Positions 50,801 to 61,865 of a stretch of 64,000 nt of DNA are shown piece after piece. The position numbers and the translations under genes are program-made. The number at the start of each line of letters is the position of its first letter. The first letter of the stretch is position 1. The stretch is from assembly GCA_030549205.1 (NCBI GenBank), contig JAUKTV010000006.1, positions 2,064,501 to 2,128,500 on the forward strand. The letters run 5' to 3'. Source of the stretch: Apiosordaria backusii. Lineage: Eukaryota; Ascomycota; Sordariomycetes; Sordariales; Lasiosphaeriaceae. The notes under the pieces are model-generated. The model did no database searches and was not told the DNA's origin. It saw only the letters and a list, made by a program, of their open reading frames with translations.

Positions 50801-53800
50801 AATATACTATAGTATATTTTAATAATATTTTAATCTATAGTATAATAAAGTTAAAGTACTGAGTATATATTAAAGAGATAATATAATACCTTATTATAGC
50901 TAATTTTATAATCGATATCTGGAAGTATAAGTTTTTTAAAATAAAAATAAAATACCTTAGTTTAATTATATTAATAGAGAGAATCTAAATAGACCTAAAA
51001 AAAGTAAAAGCTATAATTAAATAACGCTTCTTTAAATCCTTAAAAGACCTATAATAGTTTATTAGCTTTATAAACTTTTATCGGTAATTTATTAAAGGCT
51101 TTTTAATAATTACTTAACTATTAATATTATTAATAAGTAAAGAGAAATAGTACTTTATAGGTTTTACTAAGCTTATAGTATTTAATACTTTAAAGACTGC
51201 CTTTATAATAGTACCGATATTATCTTACTTTGACTTTAAATACCGAATAGTAGTTAAGGTTAATACTTTAAATTAGGCTTTAAAAGGAGTATTATTTTAA
51301 TTTAATAAAGTAAAGATTTTATACTTTATTACTTTCTTTTCGGTAAAGTATAGTATAGCTAAATATAATTATAAAATTTACAATAAAAAGCTTTTAATTA
51401 TTATAAAGGCCTTTAAAGAATAGAGACTTAAACTTTAAAATAGCTAGGACTTAATTAAAGTCTTAATAGATTATAAAAGCCTTTAATACTTTACTATTAT
51501 AAAGCTCTTTAATTAACGTTAAATAAGGTAGGTTAAGTTTTTAAATAATTTTTACTTTTAAATTTACTATTAGGCTAATTACTATACAGTAATCTCTAAT
51601 GCTTTATTTTAAAGACTAAGCAATATACTTATAAATTTTAAAGATATTACTAATAATAAAATAGTAAACTAATTTTAAATTCTTTTTATACTTAATAAAT
51701 TCTCCTCTTTATTTTCCTTACTATTAAAACTCTATACTTTAAATATTATTTAACTGATCGACACTTTTATTAATAAAGCTTATACTACTTTATTATTAAT
51801 ACTATAGCTTATCGTTACTATCTTAAACTTACTTAAATATTGCCTTATTTTGGTAATTAAAAAAGAACTTTAAACTATAATAGCTAACTATTAAATAATT
51901 AACGGTTATATCTTTATAAAAGACTGGTTATTTATACCCTTTAATAAAAGTATTCGATTATAAATCCTTTACTGAATTTATAATATAATAATTAAAAGAT
52001 ACTTTAACTGTTTTAAAACCTATAACCTTTTATACTATACTTATTATTAACTTAAGATATTAAAAGATATTGCCTTTTTTATTTAAAATTACTACCTTTA
52101 TATTTAAATTAAGACCTTTTAAATATCCTTTATAGGTTTTTTAAATCCTTTACTAGTCTTCTTTTATCTTTAATTAAATATTTTAATAAACTATATCGGC
52201 CTTTTATTAAAGTAGAACTATAATAGTTTTAAATATAAGAATATATTAGTAATAGTAAATTGCTTAATAAAAATATACTATTATATTCTAGTTCTTAATA
52301 CCTTTATTACTATATTAATAAACTAATTTATTTTAAAGGTATATTATTTATATAGTACTTTTAGCTTTATTATATTTAATAAAGGCCTCCAGTTTATTTT
52401 AATATTTTAAAAAGAACTAAGCTATTAATTAGAGGTTACTTCAAAAGCCTTATCGGTATTTTACTTTAAGACTAATAAATAAATAAAGGTAATTAATAAG
52501 GCTATAAAGTAATATATATATTCTTATTATTTCTTTTATTAAAATAATTAAATAGATTAATTACTATTAATTAAATTTATATTTAATAACTATACTTTAA
52601 AGACTATAGGCCTTTTACCTTTTTTTACTAATTATCGATAATACCTTTATATAAAAACTGAATTAGTTAAAGAACTTAATACTATTAAGACTATATAATA
52701 GTAATAGAAATTTCTTCATATTAAGTTAATAATAGAATAACTCTTTTATATTATAATAAAATACTAAGTATTTATAGTAAAAGTATAAAAAAGATATATT
52801 TAGTTTATTAATAAATACTAAATAAATACTTTAGTTTATACTATTAGAGATTTAATATAAATAAACATTAAGAATATAGTATTAAACTGTCTTATTTAGA
52901 AATTAAATAACTAATAAAAAGACCTTTACTTAATAATAAAGGTATATTTAAAAGCTATAGTAATAATATTATCTTTAAAGCTTTATATTTTTTTAATTTT
53001 TTATAATTCCTTACTTAAGCTTTATAAAAAAGGATACTTAGGTTAAATAGTAGTTAATAAAAAGTTTAACTACTGTATTATTAAGCTAATAGCTTTAAAT
53101 TAAAATAGAGATACCTTTAAAAATAAACTTTAATATTTTAAAAAGATTCTAAACTTTAAAAGGATAAAATATAGATTAAAATATTAAATTAAATAGCCTT
53201 ATCTTTATTACCTTACTTAAAAACTATCGGTAAATTTAAAAGGCTATAAGGAAGAAATTAAAAAGTTTTATAAAGACTTTCCTTTAAAACTTAGTTTTAA
53301 GATTAGAATTAAAAGAAATAGAGATTAAAAGTTGGTTATAAAGATAGAAAGAAAGTATATAATTTTAAAAAAGATTTAAAAAAAGAAGTTTATAGGTATT
53401 TAAATATAGCATTTAAAGGCATTAGCAATATAAAAAAGCTAATAAAATAATAATAAAATATAACTATAAAGCTAATTAAATCCTATCTATAATAGAAATT
53501 AATAAAATACTTATAATATAACTTTAAAATAATAGCTTAACTATTAATAAACTTTACTACTTAACTAATTCCTTCTTTTAATATTTTATTAACTACTTTA
53601 CTATTACTATCGAAAATAGGATTTTACTTTAATACTATTTAAATAAAACTGATAAACTGGTACTTTATATTATTTTAATAAGTAAAACTAGTATTATTAA
53701 ACTTAAAGTAAAACTAATAAGCTTTAAATTAAATATAGTAAGCTATAGGCATTTTATAATTATTATTAATAAGATATAAATGCTAAATAGCCTTAATAAA

Positions 53801-54827
53801 ATAGTATTTCTTTAAAAACTTATCCTATAACTTTATTTAAAGAAGGTTAATAGCTATATTGGAAATAAAGTATAGGTAAATATCTATTTACTTATAAGTT
53901 CTATAAGGTCTTTATTAAATTTAATAGTAAGGTTATAAACTTTATAAAGAGTTTATTTTACTTTAATAAACCTATTTATTAACCTTTAATTAATATAAGT
54001 AAGCTAATAGTAAATTTACCTTATATATATAAAGTTTAGCTTTTAAAAATAATAAACTTATTATTTTATAAATAATATATTAATAAACCTATCTTTTCTT
54101 TATCTTCCTACTTTTTCTTTTTATTATTATTAATCTTTTAAAAGTTAAGTAAAAAATCTAATACCTTTTAAAGATTGTAATTGTCTTTAATTATAAGTAT
54201 AATAGGTTAGTATTAATTAATAATTAAAATATAACCGAAAAGGGACTATAGACTTATTAAATAATAGGTTTTATAGTATTTATAGTACTATTAGTATAAA
54301 ACTAAATTGACCTTATTAAAAATATAGGTTTTAGTAAATACTACTGACCTATTAAATTTAAACCCTAATATTACTATATAGTTATAATATAAATACCTAT
54401 CGGTCTTTATAAAAGTAATATAGTTAAGGACTTTATATAAATATTAAATGTATTTACAATTAATACTTAGTATTATAATAGTAATAATTTAATTATAGAA
54501 AAAGTATAAAGAGATATATTAAAAAGAAGAAGGGATTATTATAATAAAGAATAGTTAACTTATTAGTAATATAGTAGTTATATAAAAGTAAAGTATAGTT
54601 ATAGTAGTATATAGAAAAATAATTTTTAATAAAGTCTGTTATTATAGTAATATAATTAAATTATAATAATACTAAACTACTATTATTATAACCTTATAAC
54701 GCTACTTTATAAAATCTAAAACTTAAATATTGTTTCTTTTATTCTACAATTCTTATTATATTTACTTATTTTATTTTATTTTATTTAAAAGCAATTATAG
54801 TTAACTGCAATTTAAAAACGAAGGTAC

Positions 54828-54983
54828 TATTACGGTATTAAAATATAAAAGTAAGTTATAACCTTTAAAGTTACGTACCTTTAATAATAGGTAAATAAAA
54901 CGACTAAAGCCTACAGCTTTAATCTTCTCTTCCTTGTACAATAACAAGTTCACTACCCTAGACCTAAGATCAGTACCGTAATA
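54828..54983 (+). repeat. Right LTR of element D, 156 bp
   Basis: Same length as the left LTR. Here the start is mutated and the outer end is well kept (CAATAACAAGTTCACTACCC). In both LTRs the half adjoining host DNA is the better preserved. Confidence 0.9.
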
Positions 54984-55633
54984 CATTCTCCCAGATCGTG
55001 CATCTTATCACCTATCGCCAACATTCCGTGCCTGCAGATAATGGGCTTGGGGAACCCAGTGCTCCCAGTCGTATGCAAAACTACCAGGTAGGAGAGGGTC
55101 CCACTCGGCTTCTTCAAAGGTCTTGTTGTAAGGGTAGTACGGCTCGATGGTTTCTTCGGGGAACCACATATCGATAGGAAATGTCATGATCGCTGCCATG
55201 TCACGCTCCTGCAACCATGGCTGAACCGTTTTTTAAAGGACTGATCGAACTAGATAATGTTGCAGTTAGATAGTTCAAAAAGGTTAAGCTGGCCCTCTTG
55301 GGAATTGCGTGGTGAGATAAACATGGCCTGGTATCCGGCTTTTACCGCACCAAGGGCAAAGATTGGATACTGAACATCATTGGGACCAATATAGGCCACT
55401 GTGGGGAAGGAACCCGGTTCCGGTTTGCCGGTGGTGCTGACGAGCTTGTGCGCGATGCGGTTGACTGCATTGGCAGCATCTTTGTAGGTGATCTTTTTCC
55501 ATCCATGCTTGGGATCCGTGGAGCGTGGAACCGAGATCCATTCTCTCGTTGGTTCGAGCCTCGCTCGCTCGTCGGCGATATTGGGAATAAGGCGACGGCC
55601 AAACTGAGGGGAAGCCATGCCTGGTGTGGTCAA
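54984..55633 (-). pseudogene. 5' part of NRPS-like adenylation-domain (adenylate-forming reductase type) pseudogene
   Basis: The frame from ATG 55,633 begins MTTPGMASPQFGRRLIPN and continues WKKITYKDAANAVNRIAH and VAYIGPNDVQYPIFALGAVK, the start of an acyl/aryl-adenylating domain like that of fungal NRPS-like reductases. It stops at TAG (55,252). After a one-base shift in an A run near 55,231 it resumes as VQPWLQERDMAAIMTF to FEEAEWDPL. Another shift near 55,090 brings the A3 AMP-binding core HTTGSTGFPKP, then RHGMLAIGDKMHDLGE, which reaches the insertion site of D. Gene continuity across D to 47,687 is strong evidence of one original gene. The normal product would activate a carboxylic acid; this copy cannot. 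Confidence 0.8.
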
Positions 55634-56350
55634 TGTAGGTTTGGAAGGAGAGTGTTGGTAGTGATACTGGGCTATGTCGTTGTTTGTTGATTCGGGAGCT
55701 CATAGTTCAGGAGAATCTGCCCTTTAAAACCCGTATCACCTTCCCAATCATCCTCACCAATCGAACCAGGTTGTGTCGGAACTCAGTCCCTCGCGGCGCG
55801 AACCGGACTTCAGCTTTCAGTCATTCCAAATGGAGAATTCCGCGATCTTGTCTGGTTTCAGACGTCCGGCTACTCGTATTGCTGCAGCACAAGCATCATG
55901 ATTGTATCATCTCTCCGACCGCCCATCTGATATGCTTGATGGCTATGAGAGCTGATGGAGTTTTGGGGCGTTTGCGGGCGGATAAGAGCTGTTGTGGACG
56001 CAAAGCCACGAGTAATTAGACAGGACTTACTCTTCAAGAATCGGCTTTTGTGGGTTCGGAGGTGTCTGGAAACAGTTGGCGGACGGATACTGCTGGCGCA
56101 TCCTCTTAATCAGCCGCTTCGTCCGAGCAGCAAGCGATGACAACATACGGTTCAACCCGCTTTGACAGGAATTGGCGCACTCCCAGCCCAGTGGTTCATG
56201 TCGTCTTTCAGCAAGCCGCAACGAACCGGATGCCATTTGTTCGGAACTGCGGATGCACGCTTCGCTTGTTCGGTTTTGGAGTGGGCCCCGAGCCTGCCGC
56301 GAACTTTGAAGTTGATGGGAGCCAGAAGGCAAATATTGTCCATCATTGTT
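55634..56350. other. Intergenic stretch between the NRPS-like pseudogene and the DUF3445 gene
   Basis: 717 bp of normal composition: upstream flank of the pseudogene and downstream flank of the DUF3445 gene, both on the minus strand. No supported gene. Confidence 0.5.
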
Positions 56351-57660
56351 TCAGTAGGGATACGCCCGAACCTCATCCTCCTTACTCAAATCCAGCCCCC
56401 TATCTAACTGCTCCTGGTGCTTCTTATCCAAATACTCCAACAGTACATCCTGGTACTTGTCCTTGCCCTTGTACCTGCTGACATCTTCTCCCCAAGACCT
56501 CACTGCGCTCGCCAGTCGACCCGGGACAAAGTCTTCCTCTGCAATCTCGGTGACAGGGTGAAAGTACGTCCTGATTGTGAATACCACCCCTCCTGACTTG
56601 GGCAACCTCCTTAAAGTCTGTCTCTCGGAGCGGAAATAATGATGATTGATGGCCCTGTTCTTCTCGGCCGTAGCCCACGACACATTCGGCGAATCTTCTG
56701 GTCCAATCGACCATGACCAACCCAGCTGGTCATCAACCTGAAAAAAGTAGTTGTTGCGAGCAACAATTTCTTGAGGCTTTACCCGTCGGAAGAAGTTCAC
56801 CATGCCCTTTTCCAGTTTTTCTTTGTACTGCGGTACATCTCCCGACTGTCCATCATCTTTGTGAGTTCTCTTTCTCAATGGCCAGATAAGACTGAACTTA
56901 CCGTGTGAATCTCACTCAACCCCATCCCAAACTTGTCCTCGAGCCTCCAAAAGCCCGGTAACAGGGTGGCGCCGGCCAGCAAGTAGTAGTTCCCGTCCTC
57001 CCTCTCGATCATGATGGCCAGATCATCCTGTACCAGCCTCGCAGCCATTTGCATCGGGTCCTCAACCAACCGGCCTTGCTCATCGCCTTCAAAGTCAAAG
57101 TCCTCCCCGCTCCACAGGTTTTTCAGCCCCTTTTCTGTTTTTTTATACAAAGAAGGATACCGGGCCGGCAGGTACTGTCGAAACTCTTGCAGCAGCTCCA
57201 TGGCGGCCGGGTACGCCTCGGGGTGGGTCTTGCACGACTTTTCTCCCCTGAGGGCGATCCGCTTTTGCTTCTCAGAGTGGTACTTGGGGAACTGGTTGTC
57301 GAGCTCGATCCAATCTTCGTACTGGGCCTTGCGGAGGCCCATGGTAACATGATAGACGGGGCCGTAACGGAAGGGCCGGTACGGGAGGGGCTTGGTGGTA
57401 TCGATGGACCAGTCGGGGTAGGGTTCGGGTGTCGGGAAGTGGAAGGAGGAGGGGATCCAGTGGCCCCATCGTCGCTCAGGGGACTTTTCGAGTGTCGGAG
57501 TGCTGGCTCGGGGAGGGAGACCGTCTTGTGGTTCAAGTTGGCGGAGGCGCCAGAGCTGGACGAGCTTTGTTGCTATCAAGAAGCCAATAAAGATGCACAG
57601 CAAGTGAACGAGCGAGAGGCCTTTTGCGAGGCGAGACACGAGGGCATCGTAGAAGCTCAT
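56351..57660 (-). CDS. DUF3445 (heme-dependent oxidative N-demethylase alpha-like) membrane-anchored protein
   Basis: Exon 1 is 57,660-56,902 and exon 2 is 56,845-56,351. The intron (GTAAGT...GGACAG, 57 nt) joins GLSEIHT to SGDVPQYKEKLEKGM in frame; the product is 417 aa. Residues about 16-36 (LSLVHLLCIFIGFLIATKLV) form a single membrane anchor. The rest matches my recollection of the DUF3445/HRQ family: PYRPFRYGPVYHVTMGLRK, WIELDNQFPKYH, ARLVQDDLAIMIER, LAGATLLPGFWRLEDKFGM, then SWSIGPEDS, FRSERQTLRRLPKSG and FTIRTYFHP. Relatives bind heme and are linked to oxidative demethylation of small amines; the fungal substrate is unknown. The upstream ATG at 57,831 is rejected because the added residues look unlike the family. 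The gene is intact, next to two dead neighbours. Confidence 0.85.
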
Positions 57661-58119
57661 GATGGCGAAGAGCTTGCGACGATGCGCAAGATGACAGTGA
57701 AGACCTGATTGAAGAACAACATGCGGGAGGAGATATCTACCCTGTCTGCCTTGCCATCGACTGGCGACTTGCCCTATCGTATCACGTATTACATCTGCGG
57801 GCGCAAGTTGTTGGTGGCGTACCCCTCTCAAGCTCTTATCAGCGACGCAGGCTCTTATCGGGACATTTTCTCCTGTTTGGGAAAAGGTGTGCCTGCATCT
57901 TTATAGGTATCTGTTCCAGTCACATATCGGCTGATAGAGACATCTGGTATCACGAAGAATGAAAGTTCATTTTTCATCACGGCTGTACAGCTATTGAACA
58001 AAAAGCGCCTGATTCGAACCTATAATGCCCAAGTGTATGTACATACAACACCATTGTGTGGAGCTCACTCGGGATGCTGGGGTCAGATTGCCAAGATGTG
58101 ACTTGATGACTAATGTTGT
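57661..58119. promoter_or_regulatory. Upstream region of the DUF3445 gene and downstream flank of the hemerythrin gene
   Basis: 459 bp between two minus-strand genes. It must hold the DUF3445 promoter and the hemerythrin-gene terminator. No specific motif is claimed. Confidence 0.35.
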
Positions 58120-58872
58120 CTATTTGGACGCATTCCTCTCCTCTGCACTGGGAAACTTCTTGAACATGTCCATCAATTTGTCAATGGGCGCAGCCAACAA
58201 CCCGGCCACTGTCTCGTATGGTGGTCTGTCTGGCGCCCCTGGGTGGGACTGTGTTGGCACAAAATGCTTTGTCCTTGCGAAACTTGTAGCCATCTTTTCG
58301 GAATCGCCCTCGTCGATATGCTTCTCCAGCAGGGGCAAATCGTCCTGTTCCTCCTCCTTGATGTGCTGCCGCAACGTTTCCCAGAGGGAGTCAATGGTGG
58401 GATAGAAGTTGGGGTCCGAAGCTTCCATCTTCTGAAACTCATAGAGCTTATTCTTGACCTGTTTTCTTGTTAGCACATCAATCATTAAAAAAATAACAGT
58501 CGAGAAATTTACAGTTTGATGCTCGCTTCTGTCCTTCTCCGCGAGTTTCAACCCATCGGGGATATGCTTCTCCATGGCTGGGTACACGACTAGCTCTTCT
58601 GCGATGGAATGCCTGGCAAGCTCCCAGACAAACTGGTTCTGCCAGCGGACCTTTTCATCGTCGGACTTGGCAGACTTGATCTTGTTGTAGTAGGACTCTA
58701 GCTCGCGGTGATCGTGCTTGATGCGGTCAGAAACTCTGTTGCCTGCGGCGGTGGCCATTCTAGCGACGGAGATGAAGTTTGGACGTTGGGCGGATGGTGG
58801 GAGTGAAAAGACTGCTCTGGTTGATGATCTGGAGAGAAGCGTGGCTGGTACTCGGAGGCACGGCTTGTACAT
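58120..58872 (-). CDS. Hemerythrin HHE cation-binding domain protein, probably mitochondrial
   Basis: Exon 1 is 58,872-58,513 and exon 2 is 58,458-58,120; the product is 232 aa. The start is the ATG of MYKPCLRVPATLLSRSS. The first ~40 residues are rich in Arg, Ser and Ala with no acidic residue, a typical mitochondrial targeting peptide. The hemerythrin-like bundle follows with the expected ligands: IKHDHRELESYY, then ARHSIAEELVVYPAME, SEHQT and LRQHIKEEEQDDLPLLE. Such proteins bind a di-iron centre or other metals and are tied to oxygen, NO or iron handling; the role here is inferred. The intron (GTAAAT..GTGCTAAC..ACAG, 54 nt) is a multiple of three without a stop, so unspliced RNA would add 18 hydrophobic residues between helices. 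Confidence 0.85.
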   Translation of the reverse strand: MYKPCLRVPATLLSRSSTRAVFSLPPSAQRPNFISVARMATAAGNRVSDRIKHDHRELESYYNKIKSAKSDDEKVRWQNQFVWELARHSIAEELVVYPAMEKHIPDGLKLAEKDRSEHQTVNFSTVIFLMIDVLTRKQVKNKLYEFQKMEASDPNFYPTIDSLWETLRQHIKEEEQDDLPLLEKHIDEGDSEKMATSFARTKHFVPTQSHPGAPDRPPYETVAGLLAAPIDKLMDMFKKFPSAEERNASK

Positions 58873-59531
58873 GGTGAAGAACGAAGCTATTGCTAATTGC
58901 AAAGTGGATTGTGTACAAGTTGCAGAGATTGTGTTGGAAAGCGGAAGACTGCGAGGTCTCTGGCGACAGCTAACTACCTATTTTATTATGTACTCTGATA
59001 ACTAAATATCCGCCGTGAAAGTTCAATGACGCCTCGATGATGAATCTCCCGGCCACTTCTTCCGATGTTGAGGTCTTCATTCCCGCTGTTGCAGGGAAGT
59101 TGAACCACATGAAAACACGGGACGATTAACATCGTCATGGATTGGAAATTAAATCAATGTGAGTGGTCAGTCGGTGCCACTGATTTGATCTATTTATATC
59201 CCCTCTGTTTCTTTGAGAGTCTGGAAGCTGTCAGTGATACCAATACATTGGTGACACAATCGATGACTTCATCACTTACCTAGTTACCCCGGAAGGCTCC
59301 ACATTAAATCTGCACGAAGACGGTTAGTGCTGTATGCAACATCAACATCAACTGAACGAAATATCAACTATTCCTCACTCTGTTCTGTTGTCATTTGATG
59401 TGAAACAATAGGCTTTCGTCAAAGTCAAGGGCAAGTCCAACTCCACGTCAAAGGAAGATTTTCAAGGCCTGACAAAGTACATGTACGCGCATATTCGCTT
59501 CAAAAATGGCAGACTTACACTCAAGCTCCTC
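58873..59531. promoter_or_regulatory. Upstream region of the hemerythrin gene
   Basis: 659 bp between the hemerythrin start and the end of the regulator pseudogene. Contains the hemerythrin promoter. No coding sequence or repeat recognised. Confidence 0.35.
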
Positions 59532-61051
59532 TTACGGTCCTTCATCGGCCCTCTCTAGCATCCAAGTCAGGGCCCAGGCTGGGTGGCCGTCCCACGGTGC
59601 TCTCACTGTCCTCAAAATATCACGAACCACCCCCGGACCCCAACCTTTCATGTAAGATACCACAAGTGCTTTTTGGTGGAATCAATGATTGCCATGTAGT
59701 AGCTAAGCAACGCCAGCGCAGGATGATTCCTCTGTTTCAAGAGCTGCACAAACTCGGGCGGTGTGTACATGGGCCATGCCGTAACCACCCTGTATTCTGG
59801 ATTCATTCCGTGCTCAAGAGCCTCAGGAATAAAGTGAAGCAGCGCGTGAGTGTCCGCTACAATGACGCGACGCACGGCAGGATCGCTCATCCCATCGCCC
59901 AAATCCACGCCATCATCACGTGTCTCCCCGGCCTGTTGAAGGAAGCCCTGGGTGCATATAGCAACCTGATCCAATGTGGGAAATGGCCTCTTTGGGCCTT
60001 GGTGGGGAGTAAACAATGCCTTCAAGGGGCCAGCGCGCACGATGTCATCGGCTTTGTTGAGCACGCTGAATATGCCTCTCACTCACAACACGGAAAATGG
60101 AGACGAGATCGTCGACGTTGGGTTCTTGGCCGCCCTACCTAAGCAAGGTCTATGTGAGAAGCCGAAAGCGTGCTGACAAAAAAGAAGAGCAGAAGTTGCA
60201 AAGATCGCGCGGCAGTTCTCGGGAGTGATGTTGGTTAGCGCGGTGCTGATGTCGCGGATAGCGATGCTCTGGTAGTGTCGAGTGATGATTGTGTAGGTAT
60301 TCCCGGCTCTTTTCAGGTCGGAGATGAGCCAGGTGATAAGATGCTAAATAAGATGCTACCGCAAGCATTTGGTGGGGCATAAAGACCTGACGGGGTCAGC
60401 ATATCAACAAGAAGCTCAACCCATGACAGTTGCAGACCAGGTTCAACGGTATCGTGACTTGCCATATATGCCGCAGGCTTTGGGTTTCTTCGTACACATC
60501 ATGAGCCGCGATAGCCAAGAAATCGACAGTTTCGGTGGTCCAGTGATGGAGATGTTCCCACTCCGAAACCCAATTGGATGTCGGGTCGTCGGTTGTAGAG
60601 CTCGTGATAAACTTGTCAAAATAGGGGAAAGGATTAGAGGCTGTGGGGAGCGATGAGGGCGAGTCTGAGAGGTCAACTGGCTGCACTTGGCTACGCGGGG
60701 GTCCTGTGGCGTTCGGGTGCGTGCCAGGAGACAAGGACCGTGATGGCTCGGAACCGGCCGACCCTGGGCTGTTGTTAAAATCATAGCTTCCAACGGTCGA
60801 GCCGTGGCCAGGTCCAGCAGAGGCATGATCAGAATCTGGACCTTCTACAAGACTGCACTCGACATTATGGCGAACACAGGCATTGCATGGTTTGTTCTCG
60901 TCGCACTGTGCATGATAGACGCAAAAGATAACCCACTGCCATGAGGAGGAAAGGATGGGTGAGGGCACGAGGTATGTGCCTTGACTCGCCTTTGTTTACA
61001 GCGCAGACAGCCAGTTCGAGACGTTGTGTATCCGAGCTTGAGCCGTGCCAT
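59532..61051 (-). pseudogene. Zn2Cys6 transcription-factor pseudogene
   Basis: The start MARLKLGYTTSRTGCLRCKQ leads into a Zn2Cys6 cluster (GCLRCKQRRVK, then CDENKPCNACVRHNVEC) across an intron at 60,979-60,906 whose donor is GC, not GT. A Ser/Pro-rich linker follows, then the fungal-type regulatory region: WVSEWEHLHHWTTET, RHIWQVTIP and, over a second probable intron ending CGTCAG near 60,382, MPHQMLAVASY. The gene then breaks. A one-base insertion near 60,295 shifts to TIITRHYQSIAIRDIS; more indels occur at about 60,110-60,090, including a duplicated AGTG. The next open stretch (60,082-59,648) carries GIFSVLNKADDIV and PEYRVVTAWPMYTPPEF. A last shift near 59,650 gives KGWGPGVVRDILRTV and a stop at 59,532. 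It would have been a nuclear regulator, possibly of its neighbours. Confidence 0.8.
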
Positions 61052-61865
61052 GCTTTTCGGAGAGGAACAAACCCCGAAACCGAGATAGAGTGGTCTGCGG
61101 CCAGAGAAGGGGACGCACCTCGTTCTCGCGTTCAGTCTCTCATCTGGGTAAAAAAGACTAGAAAACGATTGGCCCAGTGAAGGCGGGGTCGACAGCCAGT
61201 GTCAACACAAACTTGACGTTGAAATAAGATTGAACAGAGCTAGTGTCGACGGTAGGCCTGGAATAGCGTGCAAAAGCGGCGGGATCGTCGGGGCGGGGGG
61301 GATGGTGCGGAAAGATCGCGGGAGCTTGGACATTCTGGATTGATTTGGAACTTCGGCTCCAGCTCGAGTTCGGCTTCTTATTCGGATCATCCTGTGATTT
61401 GTCCTCTCTCTATCCGCGTATCCAACATCCCGTCATCTCATGGCCTGGGACAACAACACTACACCAACTTCTTCCTGGACGGATAAATGCCACAGCAAAC
61501 CACGGGCATTGCACAGCATCCATGTAAACCTGGCGGGTGCTACCGTGACATTCACCACGATTGCTTTTGTGCTGCGCTTGATAAACGCGCACTCAAGCAC
61601 TCGCCCGTTGGGTGCTCGGTCGGCGACACTTGACATTGAATCCTACACTGGGGATGCCAGGAAACCTGCTCCCAGTCAGTAGCGATCGGCACGGATATTT
61701 TTCATCCGCAATTCCAGGCAAGCTCCACGATATGACACCCGCAGCTGCCAGCTCAACCCAGGCACGTGGTTTGGGATGGGTTTCAGGAAGCAACTATTTA
61801 TTATCCTCGCCTGCATCCTCACCATACTAACCCGTCGTTCTGGTTTCACTGCACCGGCTATCAAC
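61052..61865. promoter_or_regulatory. Divergent intergenic region between regulator pseudogene and P450
   Basis: 814 bp hold the upstream regions of both genes. A plus-strand frame at 61,440-61,682 contains VNLAGATVTFTTIAFVLRLI, a hydrophobic run faintly like the first membrane helix of fungal rhodopsin-like integral membrane proteins. It ends soon after and is probably chance or a tiny relic. Confidence 0.35.

Larger units (their letters stand above)
47688..54983 (+). mobile_element. Full-length Ty3/gypsy element D, RIP-inactivated
   Basis: A 7,296-bp element with two 156-bp LTRs (ends TATCACGG/TATTACGG and CCGTAATA, probably once TGTCACGG...CCGTAACA). The TSD is CATTC at 47,683-47,687 and 54,984-54,988. 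On the plus strand the reverse transcriptase core appears at about 50,800-50,840 as TIVYFNNILIYS (catalytic codons at 50,815-50,826; YLDD expected). The RNase H region is at about 51,355-51,425 as KYNYKIYNKKLLIIIKAF. Both are typical of gypsy/chromovirus pol. Stops are everywhere. It sits in the middle of a host pseudogene. Confidence 0.9.

Noticed and set aside
56424..56720. 98-codon minus frame within DUF3445 exon 2
   Set aside because: Alternative frame of the same exon. The frame that joins exon 1 by splicing carries the family motifs.
57049..57708. 219-codon plus-strand frame
   Set aside because: Antisense shadow of the DUF3445 exon 1, which has clear family motifs on the minus strand.
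61440..61682. Possible start of a rhodopsin-like membrane protein
   Set aside because: Only one hydrophobic helix with weak resemblance, ends after 80 codons, no further exons seen.
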